From Bradyrhizobium sp. C9 (GTDB lineage Bacteria > Pseudomonadota > Alphaproteobacteria > Rhizobiales > Xanthobacteraceae), in NCBI RefSeq assembly GCF_002532045.1, contig NZ_NWTG01000006.1, positions 62,001-126,000 of the forward strand: DNA of 64,000 nucleotides. Reading direction: 5' to 3'. The notes under the pieces were generated by a model that was not told where the DNA came from, made no database searches, and saw only the letters and a list, made by a program, of their open reading frames with translations. This document shows, one piece after another, positions 27,978 to 35,291 of this stretch. The position numbers were made by a program, and so were the translations under genes. Numbering within the stretch: the first letter of the stretch is position 1; each line of letters starts with the position of its first letter.

Positions 27978-28940
27978 TTAACGCCGCTTGGTCTTGGTCC
28001 GTGGCTTCGGTCTGGCCGTTGCCTTGATCTTCCGCGGCGGTGCAGGCGCTACCGCGTCCTCCGCCTCACTCGTCTCCGCCCGCAGCGTGTCGAGCAGCCA
28101 ATCCCGAAACGCGCGCATGCCGGGCGTCACTTCCCGCGACTTCAGCCAGGTCAGCCAGTAGGACCCCGCCGGCACCTCGGCTGCGAACGGCCGCACCAGC
28201 CGGCCGGACACCAACTCGTTGTTGAACATCACGATCGGCACCAGCCCGACGCCGACGCCGCGCGCCGCGGCCTCGGCCATCGCCACCGAACTGTCGAAGA
28301 TCGGTCCCTGAATCTTCGGACATGGCGCGCCGGCCACCGCAAACCACAGCGGCCATTCCTCGGCGCGGTAGGAGCGCAGCAGGAATTCCTGCACGAGATC
28401 GGACGGTTTGCGCAACCGGCCGGCCACGTCGGCGCAGCACACTGGCGAGAGCGGCGCGGACAGCAGATGGATCGCCTCGGTGCCGTGCCACGAGCCGTCG
28501 CCGAAGCGCAGCGCAAGATCGAGCCCGTCGCCCGCGATGTCGACACGGTTGTTGTTGGTGAGCAGGCGCAGGTCGATATAGGGATGCGCGCGCTTGAAGC
28601 GGTCGACCCGCTGCAGCAGCCATCCGGTCGCGAACGTCGTGACGCAGCCGACGGTGACGACCTCGCGCGTGCCCTTGGCCTCGATGCGGTCGATCGCAGC
28701 GCCGATCCGGTCGAGCGCGTCGGTCAACACCGGCAGCAGCGCCAGCCCTTCGTCGGTGAGCACCAGCCCGCGCGGCAGGCGGCGGAACAGGCTCGCGCCC
28801 AGGAGATCCTCGAGCTGCTTGACCTGGTGGCTGATCGCGGTCTGCGTCACGCGCAGCTCCAGCCCCGCGCGGGTGAAGCTCAATAGCCGCGCGGAGGCCT
28901 CGAACGCGCGCAACGCGTTCAGCGGGAGGTGCCGGCGCAC
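27978..28940 (-). CDS. ampR: LysR-type regulator of beta-lactamase, AmpR
   Basis: 320 residues. The whole chain follows AmpR: LPLNALRAFEASARLLSFTR, then VTQTAISHQVKQLE in the winged HTH, VGCVTTFATGWLL near residue 100, LLTNNNRVDIAGDGLDLALR near 130, SWHGTEA, LLRSYRAEEW near 190, IFDSSVAMAEAAARGVGVG near 215 and GSYWLTWLKSREVTPGM near 260. AmpR binds muropeptides: UDP-MurNAc-pentapeptide represses and anhydro-muropeptides activate the divergent beta-lactamase gene. The start is GTG at 28940; the only nearby ATG (28948) is out of frame. A basic ~30-residue C-terminal tail (KPRTKTKRR) is longer than in classical AmpR. It faces the bla gene across ~100 nt, the classic arrangement. Confidence 0.9.
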   Translation of the reverse strand: MRRHLPLNALRAFEASARLLSFTRAGLELRVTQTAISHQVKQLEDLLGASLFRRLPRGLVLTDEGLALLPVLTDALDRIGAAIDRIEAKGTREVVTVGCVTTFATGWLLQRVDRFKRAHPYIDLRLLTNNNRVDIAGDGLDLALRFGDGSWHGTEAIHLLSAPLSPVCCADVAGRLRKPSDLVQEFLLRSYRAEEWPLWFAVAGAPCPKIQGPIFDSSVAMAEAAARGVGVGLVPIVMFNNELVSGRLVRPFAAEVPAGSYWLTWLKSREVTPGMRAFRDWLLDTLRAETSEAEDAVAPAPPRKIKATARPKPRTKTKRR

Positions 28941-29039
28941 GGCGTCATGACCAAGTTTTCCTCATGCCTCGTTGTATAAATGATTGTTTGTGCTCCGTCA
29001 CGCCGCCCGGCAGGTTCGCGCCGCCAATGGAGACGAGAG
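28941..29039. promoter_or_regulatory. ampR-bla divergent control region
   Basis: This 99-nt gap between the divergent ampR and bla starts contains an AT-rich core in an otherwise GC-rich region (TATAAAT at 28975-28981, GATTGTTTGTG after it). By analogy with ampR/ampC systems it should hold the AmpR operator and both overlapping promoters. I could not define the exact operator half-sites by eye. Confidence 0.55.
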
Positions 29040-29957
29040 ATGCTGACGAGACGGACATTCGGATTGCGCGCGCTGGGCCTTGCGGTTTCCTGCACCTTGC
29101 CGCGGCCAGGCGCCGCGGCAGAACAGAGCGCCGCGGCGGGACCAAACGGGCCGGCAAAGCGGCTGCAGGAGGAGTTTGCACGCATTGAGCTCGCGACCAG
29201 CGGCCGCCTCGGCGTCGCCGCGCTCGACATGGAGACCGGATTGCGCGCGAGCCAGCGCGGTGACGAGCGGTTCCCGATGTGCAGCACCTTCAAGGCGCTG
29301 GCCTCGGCCGCGGTGCTGCACCGGGTCGACCGCGGCGAATCCAGTCTCGACCAGCGCGTGCAGGTTGAGGCCAAGGATATCTTGGCCTACGCGCCGGTGG
29401 CCAAGCAGCACGTCGGATCGAGCATGACGCTGTCCGAACTCTGCGAGGCCGCCATCACCCTCAGCGACAATACCGCCGCCAACCTGCTGCTGCGCGAGAT
29501 CGGCGGGCCTGCCGGCTTTACCAGCTTCTTCCGCACCATCGGCGACAATGTCAGCCGGCTCGATCGCTGGGAGGTGGCGCTGAATGAAGCCGTGCCGGGC
29601 GATCTGCGCGACACCACGAGCCCGGTCGCGATGCTGAAGAGCCTGCAGCGCGTCGTGATCGGCGATGTCCTGCAGGCCGCCTCGCGCCAGAAGCTCATGG
29701 GCTGGATGGTCGCCAACAAGACCGGCGACACGAGGCTGCGCGCCGGCGTGCCCCGCGACTGGCGGGTTGGCGACAAGACCGGCACCGGCGAGCGCGGCAC
29801 CTATAACGACATCGGCGTGTTCTGGCCGCCCGGCCGCAAGCCGATCGTGGTGACGGTCTACCTGACCGGGGCAAGTGCTCCGACGGACAAGTGCGACGAG
29901 GTGATCGCCAACGTCGCGCGCGCCGTTGCGAATGCGAGCACCGGGCAGTCCGGCTAG
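29040..29957 (+). CDS. bla: Class A beta-lactamase, probable Tat-exported
   Basis: 305 residues from ATG 29040. All active-site elements are present: CSTFK (Ser70-Thr-Phe-Lys73, about residue 82), SDN130 loop ITLSDNTAANLLL near 141, omega-loop Glu166 in WEVALNEA near 177 and KTG234 in VGDKTGTGERGTYND near 244. A Cys precedes the nucleophile (MCSTFK), but the partner Cys238 of class A carbapenemases is absent (KTGTG rather than KTGTC). The N-terminus MLTRRTFGLRALGLAVSC is a twin-arginine signal, as in some environmental class A enzymes. It should hydrolyse penicillins/cephalosporins in the periplasm and be induced via the divergent ampR. It looks like a resident chromosomal gene. Confidence 0.93.
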   Translation: MLTRRTFGLRALGLAVSCTLPRPGAAAEQSAAAGPNGPAKRLQEEFARIELATSGRLGVAALDMETGLRASQRGDERFPMCSTFKALASAAVLHRVDRGESSLDQRVQVEAKDILAYAPVAKQHVGSSMTLSELCEAAITLSDNTAANLLLREIGGPAGFTSFFRTIGDNVSRLDRWEVALNEAVPGDLRDTTSPVAMLKSLQRVVIGDVLQAASRQKLMGWMVANKTGDTRLRAGVPRDWRVGDKTGTGERGTYNDIGVFWPPGRKPIVVTVYLTGASAPTDKCDEVIANVARAVANASTGQSG

Positions 29958-30056
29958 AGCGGCCGGACGACGCTGCGCGGCTTGGCAGCAACGAAGGATC
30001 ATGCGACGCTGAATCCCAATGGCGATGCTGATAGCAGGCCATAGGGAGGACACGTC

Positions 30057-30971
30057 TTGTATCGCCGCATCGCCCTCGCCGCGCTGTTTGTTGCAGGCCA
30101 CGTTCACAGCAGCGTTGCTGCGCCCGACCCGGCGCGGTGCCGCGAGCTGATCCGCAAATACGAAACCGACAAGGCCCAGCTCAGCGCAATCGAGATCTCG
30201 CTGACGCTATTCTCGGCCGCCAACGCCGATTGCATCAACCTCGCTACCGCGCTGCTCGATGGTGGCGCCTCGGTCGATGCGCGGGACCGGCTCGGCGCAA
30301 GGCCGCTGAGCCACGCCGCCCGCTCCGGCCATCTCGACATGGTCGACCTGCTGCTGGCCCGCGGCGCGCCGGTCGATGCCCGCAACCTCGCGGGATCGAC
30401 CGCGCTGTATCTTGCCGCCGAGCGCGGCCATGTCGCGATCGTGCAGCGGCTGATCGATCGCGGCGCCGACGTCAATCTCACCGGACGCAGTGGTGCATCG
30501 GCGGTCGCGGCCGCCGCCTATGCCGGCCGGGACATGGTGGTGCGCATGCTGCTGGCGCACGGCGCCGACGGCCGCAAGGCCGACGACACCGGCAAGCCGC
30601 CGGTCGTGTACGCGGCCGCCGGCGGCCAGCTCGGCATCGTCAAGCAGCTGCTCGCGCTCGATATCGACATCAACGCGCGCTATGCCAACGACCTCACGCT
30701 CCTGATGTGGGCGGCCGGACCGGATGAGACCGTGCCGGAAGCGCAGGCGCTCGAGGTCGTCGCGTATCTCCTGGACACGGGCGCCAGGGTCGACGAGCGC
30801 GATGCGCGCGGACGCACGGCGCTGATGATCGCCGCCGAGGGCAATCATCCTGCAATCGCCAAAGCACTGCTCGCCCACGGCGCCGACGCGGCGCTGGCCG
30901 ACAAAGCCGGCAAGCACGCCGCCGATCTCACGATCCTGTCGGCGCTGCGCGAAGAGCTGACGCCGCGCTGA
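30057..30971 (+). CDS. Exported ankyrin-repeat protein
   Basis: 304 residues. A signal peptide is visible (MYRRIALAALFVAGHVHSSV, cleavage near AA-PDP at residue 22). From about residue 60 to the end come six to seven 33-residue ankyrin repeats: LGARPLSHAARSGHLDMVDL, LAGSTALYLAAERGHVAIVQ, RSGASAVAAAAYAGRDMVVR and RGRTALMIAAEGNHPAIAKA are recognisable units. Ankyrin repeats mediate protein binding; the partner is unknown. The start is TTG at 30057, chosen because a strong ribosome site GGGAGGA lies 6 nt before it and the signal peptide begins there. It follows the beta-lactamase gene by about 100 nt on the same strand, but no functional link is evident. Confidence 0.85.
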   Translation: MYRRIALAALFVAGHVHSSVAAPDPARCRELIRKYETDKAQLSAIEISLTLFSAANADCINLATALLDGGASVDARDRLGARPLSHAARSGHLDMVDLLLARGAPVDARNLAGSTALYLAAERGHVAIVQRLIDRGADVNLTGRSGASAVAAAAYAGRDMVVRMLLAHGADGRKADDTGKPPVVYAAAGGQLGIVKQLLALDIDINARYANDLTLLMWAAGPDETVPEAQALEVVAYLLDTGARVDERDARGRTALMIAAEGNHPAIAKALLAHGADAALADKAGKHAADLTILSALREELTPR

Positions 30972-31061
30972 AGCTTGACGCGATGGACTCATGAGTTGCG
31001 GAAGGTCCGCAGGTCGGCTAAATTCTCCTCTACGAAGAGTCTCCGTGCTCATTCGTCCTAT

Positions 31062-31134
31062 CGCGCGACTGGCGAGCTAACGTGGAATCGACCACGGGGA
31101 AGCGCGAAGGATTTCGACGCCGATCGCCTGGGCA
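31062..31134 (+). promoter_or_regulatory. ZTP (pfl-type) riboswitch upstream of serine hydroxymethyltransferase
   Basis: The leader has the hallmark parts of the ZMP/ZTP aptamer in order: P1 5' strand CGCGC (31062-31066), GACTGGCGA, hairpin CGTGG/CCACG (31081-31085 with 31092-31096), GGGGAA, P1 3' strand GCGCG (31102-31106), and the diagnostic CGCCTGGGCA (31125-31134). GGCGA (31071-31075) can pair with TCGCC (31124-31128) as the pseudoknot. The class senses the folate-stress alarmone ZTP/ZMP and turns on one-carbon genes; serine hydroxymethyltransferase is a known target type. GGGC in the aptamer end can pair with GCCC beside the ribosome site, so translation control is plausible (inference). 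Confidence 0.85.
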
Positions 31135-31174
31135 ACCAATCTGCTGGAAAAACAGCGTGTTGAGGAGCCCGATC

Positions 31175-32452
31175 ATGCCGTCGTTTCGCAACGAACTGTC
31201 CATCAACGATCAAGAGATCGCCGCTGCCCTTGCGGGAGAAGAGCGCCGTCAACAGGACGGCGTCGAACTGATTCCGTCCGAAAATTACACCTACCCGGAG
31301 GTGCTTGAACTGCTCGGATCGGTCTTCACCAATAAATACTCCGAGGGATATCCGGGACGCAGATATTACGGCGGCCAGCAGTATACGGACGACGTCGAGA
31401 ACCTCGCACGTCAGCGGGCCTGTTCGCTTTTTCGTGCCGAGCACGCCAACGTTCAGCCGCTTTCCGGATCACCGATGAATCAGGCCGTCTATCTCGGCCT
31501 ATTGCAACCTGGCGACACTATTCTCGCCATGGATCTGTCGCACGGCGGTCATCTCACCCACGGCGCGCCGGTGTCCCACATGGGGCGTTTGTTCAACTTC
31601 GTTCGCTACAAGACGGCACCGTCAACGGGCGCGATCGATTTCGATGAATTGCGCACGATTGCGCGTGAAGCGCGTCCGAAGATGGTGTTGTGCGGCTACA
31701 GTTCCTATCCGCGCGACCTGGACTATGCGGCGTTCAAGAACATCGCCGACGAAGTTGGCGCACTCACGATGGCTGACGTGAGCCACTATGGCGGATTGGT
31801 TGCCGCGAACGTCATGCGCAATCCGCTTGATGCCGGCTTCGACGTCATGACGACGACATCCCACAAGACACTGCGCGGCCCCCGCGGCGGGATCATCCTG
31901 TGCCGGAAGGAACATGCCGGCCGGATCGATGCTTCCGTCTTTCCCGGGTTGCAGGGCGGACCTCACATGAACGTCGTGGCCGGGACTGCCGTGACACTCA
32001 AGAAGGCGGCGACCCCGGATTTCCAGGTTTATGCGCGGCAGGTTCTTCGCAACGCGAAGGTTCTTGCCGGCGCGCTGATGGAACGCGGGATGAAGCTGGT
32101 CACGGACGGGACGGACAATCACATGATGGTCGTCGATACGATAGCGTCCGTCGGACTGGACGGGCGAACAGCCGAGGACGTACTCGATGCCATCGCCATC
32201 ACCACGAACAAGCAAGTTATTCCAGACGATCCGCGGCCGCCACTCAGGCCAAGCGGTATTCGCCTTGGGACACCGGCAGCGACCACGCGTGGCATGGGAG
32301 ATTCCGAAATGCGCCGTATCGGCGAGTTGATTGCGAGGGCTCTGCAGGCGAATGGAGACGATGCTGTCGTCGCGCGTCTCAGGTCGGAGTGCATCGAGAT
32401 GTGCCGAGCTTTTCCTGTTCCAGGCGTTGTGTCCGGGTCTCGACCGAACTGA
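31175..32452 (+). CDS. Serine hydroxymethyltransferase (GlyA family)
   Basis: 425 residues. PLP-enzyme landmarks: GVELIPSENYTYPEVLELLG near residue 30, NKYSEGYPGRRYYGG near 55, LSHGGHLTHGA near 112, MADVSHYGGLVA near 195 and the PLP-Lys in TTTSHKTLRGPRGG near 230. It interconverts serine and glycine with tetrahydrofolate, supplying one-carbon units. Start ATG 31175 has GAGGAG upstream. The coding sequence is visibly less GC-rich (about 55-62 percent in sampled 60-nt blocks) than its neighbours, and the VSHYGGLVAANV variant differs from standard GlyA (VAHIAGLVA), so it may be a transferred paralog rather than the housekeeping gene. It is preceded by a ZTP-type riboswitch and is probably induced when 10-formyl-THF is short. 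Confidence 0.9.
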   Translation: MPSFRNELSINDQEIAAALAGEERRQQDGVELIPSENYTYPEVLELLGSVFTNKYSEGYPGRRYYGGQQYTDDVENLARQRACSLFRAEHANVQPLSGSPMNQAVYLGLLQPGDTILAMDLSHGGHLTHGAPVSHMGRLFNFVRYKTAPSTGAIDFDELRTIAREARPKMVLCGYSSYPRDLDYAAFKNIADEVGALTMADVSHYGGLVAANVMRNPLDAGFDVMTTTSHKTLRGPRGGIILCRKEHAGRIDASVFPGLQGGPHMNVVAGTAVTLKKAATPDFQVYARQVLRNAKVLAGALMERGMKLVTDGTDNHMMVVDTIASVGLDGRTAEDVLDAIAITTNKQVIPDDPRPPLRPSGIRLGTPAATTRGMGDSEMRRIGELIARALQANGDDAVVARLRSECIEMCRAFPVPGVVSGSRPN

Positions 32453-32477
32453 CCAGCTGTGGTCAACCTGCCCGCCG

Positions 32478-33044
32478 CTACAAGCCCGCCAGATAGTCCA
32501 CCAGCGCGGCGAGGTCGTCCGGCGACGTCGCGATCATGAGGTCCGACATGCCGGGATTGTTGCCGCGCGCGCGGGTGCGGAAATCGGCGATGGTCTTGGC
32601 GAGGTAGTCCCGCCCCATCCCGGCGAGCCGCGGCACCGTGCCATCGCCCTGGAAGCGATCGAGGTGGCAGGCCGGGCAACCGACCGAAGCGCTGGCGCTG
32701 AGCGCCTTCGCTGCGACGTCCTTGGGCGCGCGCGGCTGGCCGAGGTCCGGCCAGGGCTTCTGCGAGAAATATTCCGCGATCGCCAGCATGTCGTCGCGCT
32801 CGAACTGGGCCGCGATCGGCTGCATGATCTCGCTCTTGCGATCGCCGCGCTTGAAATCGCGGAGCTGGATATAGAGATAGCCGGCCTGCTGGCCCCAGAT
32901 CGTCGGAATGGTCTTGTCGACGGGCTTGCCGTTCTCGCCGTGGCAACCGGTGCAGACCTGCACCTTCTCCTCGATCGTCTCCGCGCGCGCTTCGGCCACC
33001 ATCAGCAGCAGCGCGGCGCCGCACATCATCAATTTACCGAACAT
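32478..33044 (-). CDS. Dihaem cytochrome c (c4-like), partner of the PQQ dehydrogenase
   Basis: 188 residues with a signal peptide (MFGKLMMCGAALLLMVAEARA) and two haem-binding motifs, CTGCH at residues 31-35 and CPACH at 123-127, each in a separate cytochrome c domain, with Met ligands probable in EIMQPIAAQ and NPGMSDLM. Two-domain cytochromes of this type (c4) carry electrons in the periplasm. It lies 89 nt downstream of the PQQ alcohol dehydrogenase gene on the same strand and is likely its electron acceptor. Start ATG at 33044 chosen over the ATG 12 nt upstream, since it fits the signal peptide better. Confidence 0.88.
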   Translation of the reverse strand: MFGKLMMCGAALLLMVAEARAETIEEKVQVCTGCHGENGKPVDKTIPTIWGQQAGYLYIQLRDFKRGDRKSEIMQPIAAQFERDDMLAIAEYFSQKPWPDLGQPRAPKDVAAKALSASASVGCPACHLDRFQGDGTVPRLAGMGRDYLAKTIADFRTRARGNNPGMSDLMIATSPDDLAALVDYLAGL

Positions 33045-33133
33045 TGGCCCATCCAAAGAAAACCGAGGCGGGACCGGACCGGTCCCGCCTCGCCGTCACT
33101 ATTTGCACGCGCAATGATGCATCCCGCCCCGGC

Positions 33134-34843
33134 TCAGTCGAGCGTGAAGGCGATGATGTTGTTGCCACGCTTGTAGTCGAGCTGGGTGTTACCACCAGCA
33201 CCGACCACGACATATTGCTTGCCGCCGATCATGTAGCTCGACGGCGGCGCGTTGACGCCGGCGCCGGCGCGGAAGCTCCACAGTTCCTTGCCGCTCGACG
33301 AGTTGTAGGCCGCGAACTTGCCGTTGCCTTCGCCGGTGAACACGAGGCCCCCGGCCGTGGCGAGGATGCCGCCGATCATCGGCTCGGGCGTCTTGACCTG
33401 CCACTTGATCTTGCCGGTGTTGTAGTTCACCGCGGTGATGTTGCCCGACTGCTTCTCGCTCGGGATCACCTTGAAGGCGCCGCCCAGCCACAGCTTGCCG
33501 TTCGGATAGGCCGAGCTTTCGACGTGGTAGGTCATCGGCTGGTGCAGGTTGATGGCATAGGCCAGCTCCTGTCCCGGATCGGTCGCGATCGGCGACCATT
33601 CGACGCCGCCATTGGCGCCCGGCAGCATGCGCGCGCCTTCCTTGGTCGGCAGCACCCACATGTTCTCCTGCGGCACCATCGCCTCGGAGAAGCGGATCAG
33701 GCTGCAGTCCTTGCGATCGTGCACATAGATGTGCCCGGTCTTGCCGGCATGGATGACACCGGGAATCGTCTTGCCGTCCTTGTCCTTGACGTTGACCAGC
33801 ACCGTCGGACTGACTGCGTCGAGGTCCCAGACGTCATGGGCGATGTACTGGAAGTGGCAGACATACTTGCCGGTGTCGAGATCGAGCGAGACCAGCGAGT
33901 TGGTGTAGAGGTTGTCGCCGGGCCGGTTCGAGCCGTCGAGGTCGGGCGAGGGATTGCCGACGACGAAGTAGATCCGGTTGGTCGCAAGATCGACCGACGG
34001 GTTCTGCCACACGCCGCCGCCGAGCTTGGCATAGGGATCGCCGATCTTGGCGAGCATGTCCTTCTCGGCCTGGATATTGCGATGCATGTCGCGGCCGGTG
34101 GCGTCCTTGGTCGCCCAGACTCCGACCGAGTTCTCCGGAATGGTGTTGAAATTCCACAGCTGCTTGCCGGTCTTGGCGTCATAGGCGCGCACGAAACCGC
34201 GGATGCCGTATTCGCCGCCATTGGTGCCGATCAGCACCTTGTCCTTGACCACGGTCGGCGCCATCGTCTCGCTGTAGCCGAGCTCGGGATCGGCGATGTT
34301 GGTGGTCCAGACCACCTCGCCGGTCTTGGCGTTCAGCGCCATCAGCTTGGAATCCAGTGTCGCCAGATAGACCCGGTCGCCGAGCACCTGGACGCCGCGA
34401 TTGTTGGGACCGCAGCAATAGACGGTGATCGGGCCCATCTTGTGGGCGTAGTGCCAGAGCTGCTGGCCGGTCTTGGCGTCGAGCGCGTAGACATGGCTGA
34501 ACGACGTCGTCACGTACATCACGCCGTCGACGACGATCGGCGACGTCTCGAGCGACTCCTTGACGTCGGTCTGGAAAATCCAGGCGACGTGCAGGTTCTT
34601 CACATTGTCCCGGTTGATCTGCTTGCCCGGATAAAACCGCGTCTGCGCGTAATTGCCGTTGGTGAGCAGGAAGTCCTTGGCGTTCTTGTCGGCGGCGTTG
34701 AGCTGCTCCTGGGTCACCGGAGGCACATTGGCGTTACCCAGAACCGACTGCTTCTCCTGCTTGACTTCCTGTGCGATGGCGGCACCGGACAACAGGCCAA
34801 CGCCGACCGCTGCGGCGAATGCCGCAAGCCCTTTCACGTACAT
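33134..34843 (-). CDS. PQQ-dependent (quinoprotein) alcohol dehydrogenase, probable lanthanide type
   Basis: 569 residues: signal peptide ([20 protein letters not shown], cut near AAIAQ), then an eight-bladed propeller with repeated tryptophan-docking motifs ([32 protein letters not shown] and [14 protein letters not shown]). The vicinal disulfide that sits over PQQ is Cys143-Cys144. The catalytic Asp is in WDLD (about 340), and the second Asp two residues later (about 342) matches the lanthanide-coordinating residue of XoxF/PedH-type enzymes. It oxidises alcohols in the periplasm and passes electrons to cytochrome c, encoded next. No PQQ synthesis genes are in the window. Ribosome site GGGGGAG precedes the ATG. 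Confidence 0.9.
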   Translation of the reverse strand: MYVKGLAAFAAAVGVGLLSGAAIAQEVKQEKQSVLGNANVPPVTQEQLNAADKNAKDFLLTNGNYAQTRFYPGKQINRDNVKNLHVAWIFQTDVKESLETSPIVVDGVMYVTTSFSHVYALDAKTGQQLWHYAHKMGPITVYCCGPNNRGVQVLGDRVYLATLDSKLMALNAKTGEVVWTTNIADPELGYSETMAPTVVKDKVLIGTNGGEYGIRGFVRAYDAKTGKQLWNFNTIPENSVGVWATKDATGRDMHRNIQAEKDMLAKIGDPYAKLGGGVWQNPSVDLATNRIYFVVGNPSPDLDGSNRPGDNLYTNSLVSLDLDTGKYVCHFQYIAHDVWDLDAVSPTVLVNVKDKDGKTIPGVIHAGKTGHIYVHDRKDCSLIRFSEAMVPQENMWVLPTKEGARMLPGANGGVEWSPIATDPGQELAYAINLHQPMTYHVESSAYPNGKLWLGGAFKVIPSEKQSGNITAVNYNTGKIKWQVKTPEPMIGGILATAGGLVFTGEGNGKFAAYNSSSGKELWSFRAGAGVNAPPSSYMIGGKQYVVVGAGGNTQLDYKRGNNIIAFTLD

Positions 34844-35291
34844 AGTCTCCCCCGTTATTTCTTGGTTGCAGTATCAGGGATGGTGTTTGCTACTTCCCCC
34901 TCGAGGCCTGGCGTAGCGAGCGCGCACCGTGGTGGCCTTGGTTGCGCTGCAATAGATGATCAAAAAATGACAACGACAGGTATCGATGGACGGGTTCCAT
35001 GTTAGCGCTGTCGTTCACAAAGACAACCGATGCGCTCAATGCGAAGCCGGAACCGCATCCGTTCGCGCGCCCGAAGTGCTGCGACCGCGCCCTTGCATCA
35101 ATGTAAGCAATATCGGTGGCTTCCGGCGCCTTCGCGCGTCGCCGGACGCATTCGCCTTCGCAGGCGCAGCACGCAAAATGAGACTAAGCGTCAAGCGACG
35201 ACGTCGCATGGGATGCGGCGCCGGCGGAGGCGATTGGTCTCCGCCGGCGCGATCGCCTGCTCTCGGGTTACTCCAAAGTTACTCCCAAAAA
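34844..35291. other. 448-nt intergenic region
   Basis: Lies upstream of the PQQ dehydrogenase gene and downstream of the substrate-binding protein gene (both minus strand), so it should contain the dehydrogenase promoter at its left end. Apart from the long hairpin at 35218-35250 I see no gene, repeat of families A-C, or recognisable site. Direct TTACTCC repeats near 35268-35304 mark the 3' end of the binding-protein gene. Confidence 0.5.
35218..35250 (-). terminator. 12-bp hairpin downstream of the substrate-binding protein gene
   Basis: GCGCCGGCGGAG, 9-nt loop, CTCCGCCGGCGC: a perfect 12-bp stem starting about 40 nt beyond the stop of the minus-strand binding-protein gene that ends the amidase/ABC operon. 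No T-run follows, so factor-assisted termination or mRNA protection is more likely than pure intrinsic termination. Confidence 0.5.

Noticed and set aside
29040..29957. Recently acquired clinical resistance gene
   Set aside because: Codon use matches neighbours, a native-style ampR is divergent, and there are no mobile-element signatures around it.
31040..31160. Glycine riboswitch upstream of the serine hydroxymethyltransferase
   Set aside because: Lacks the tandem aptamer signature; the conserved parts fit the ZTP class instead.
33044..35005. A 653-codon plus-strand frame antisense to the PQQ dehydrogenase gene
   Set aside because: No domain; composition typical of GC-rich shadow frames.
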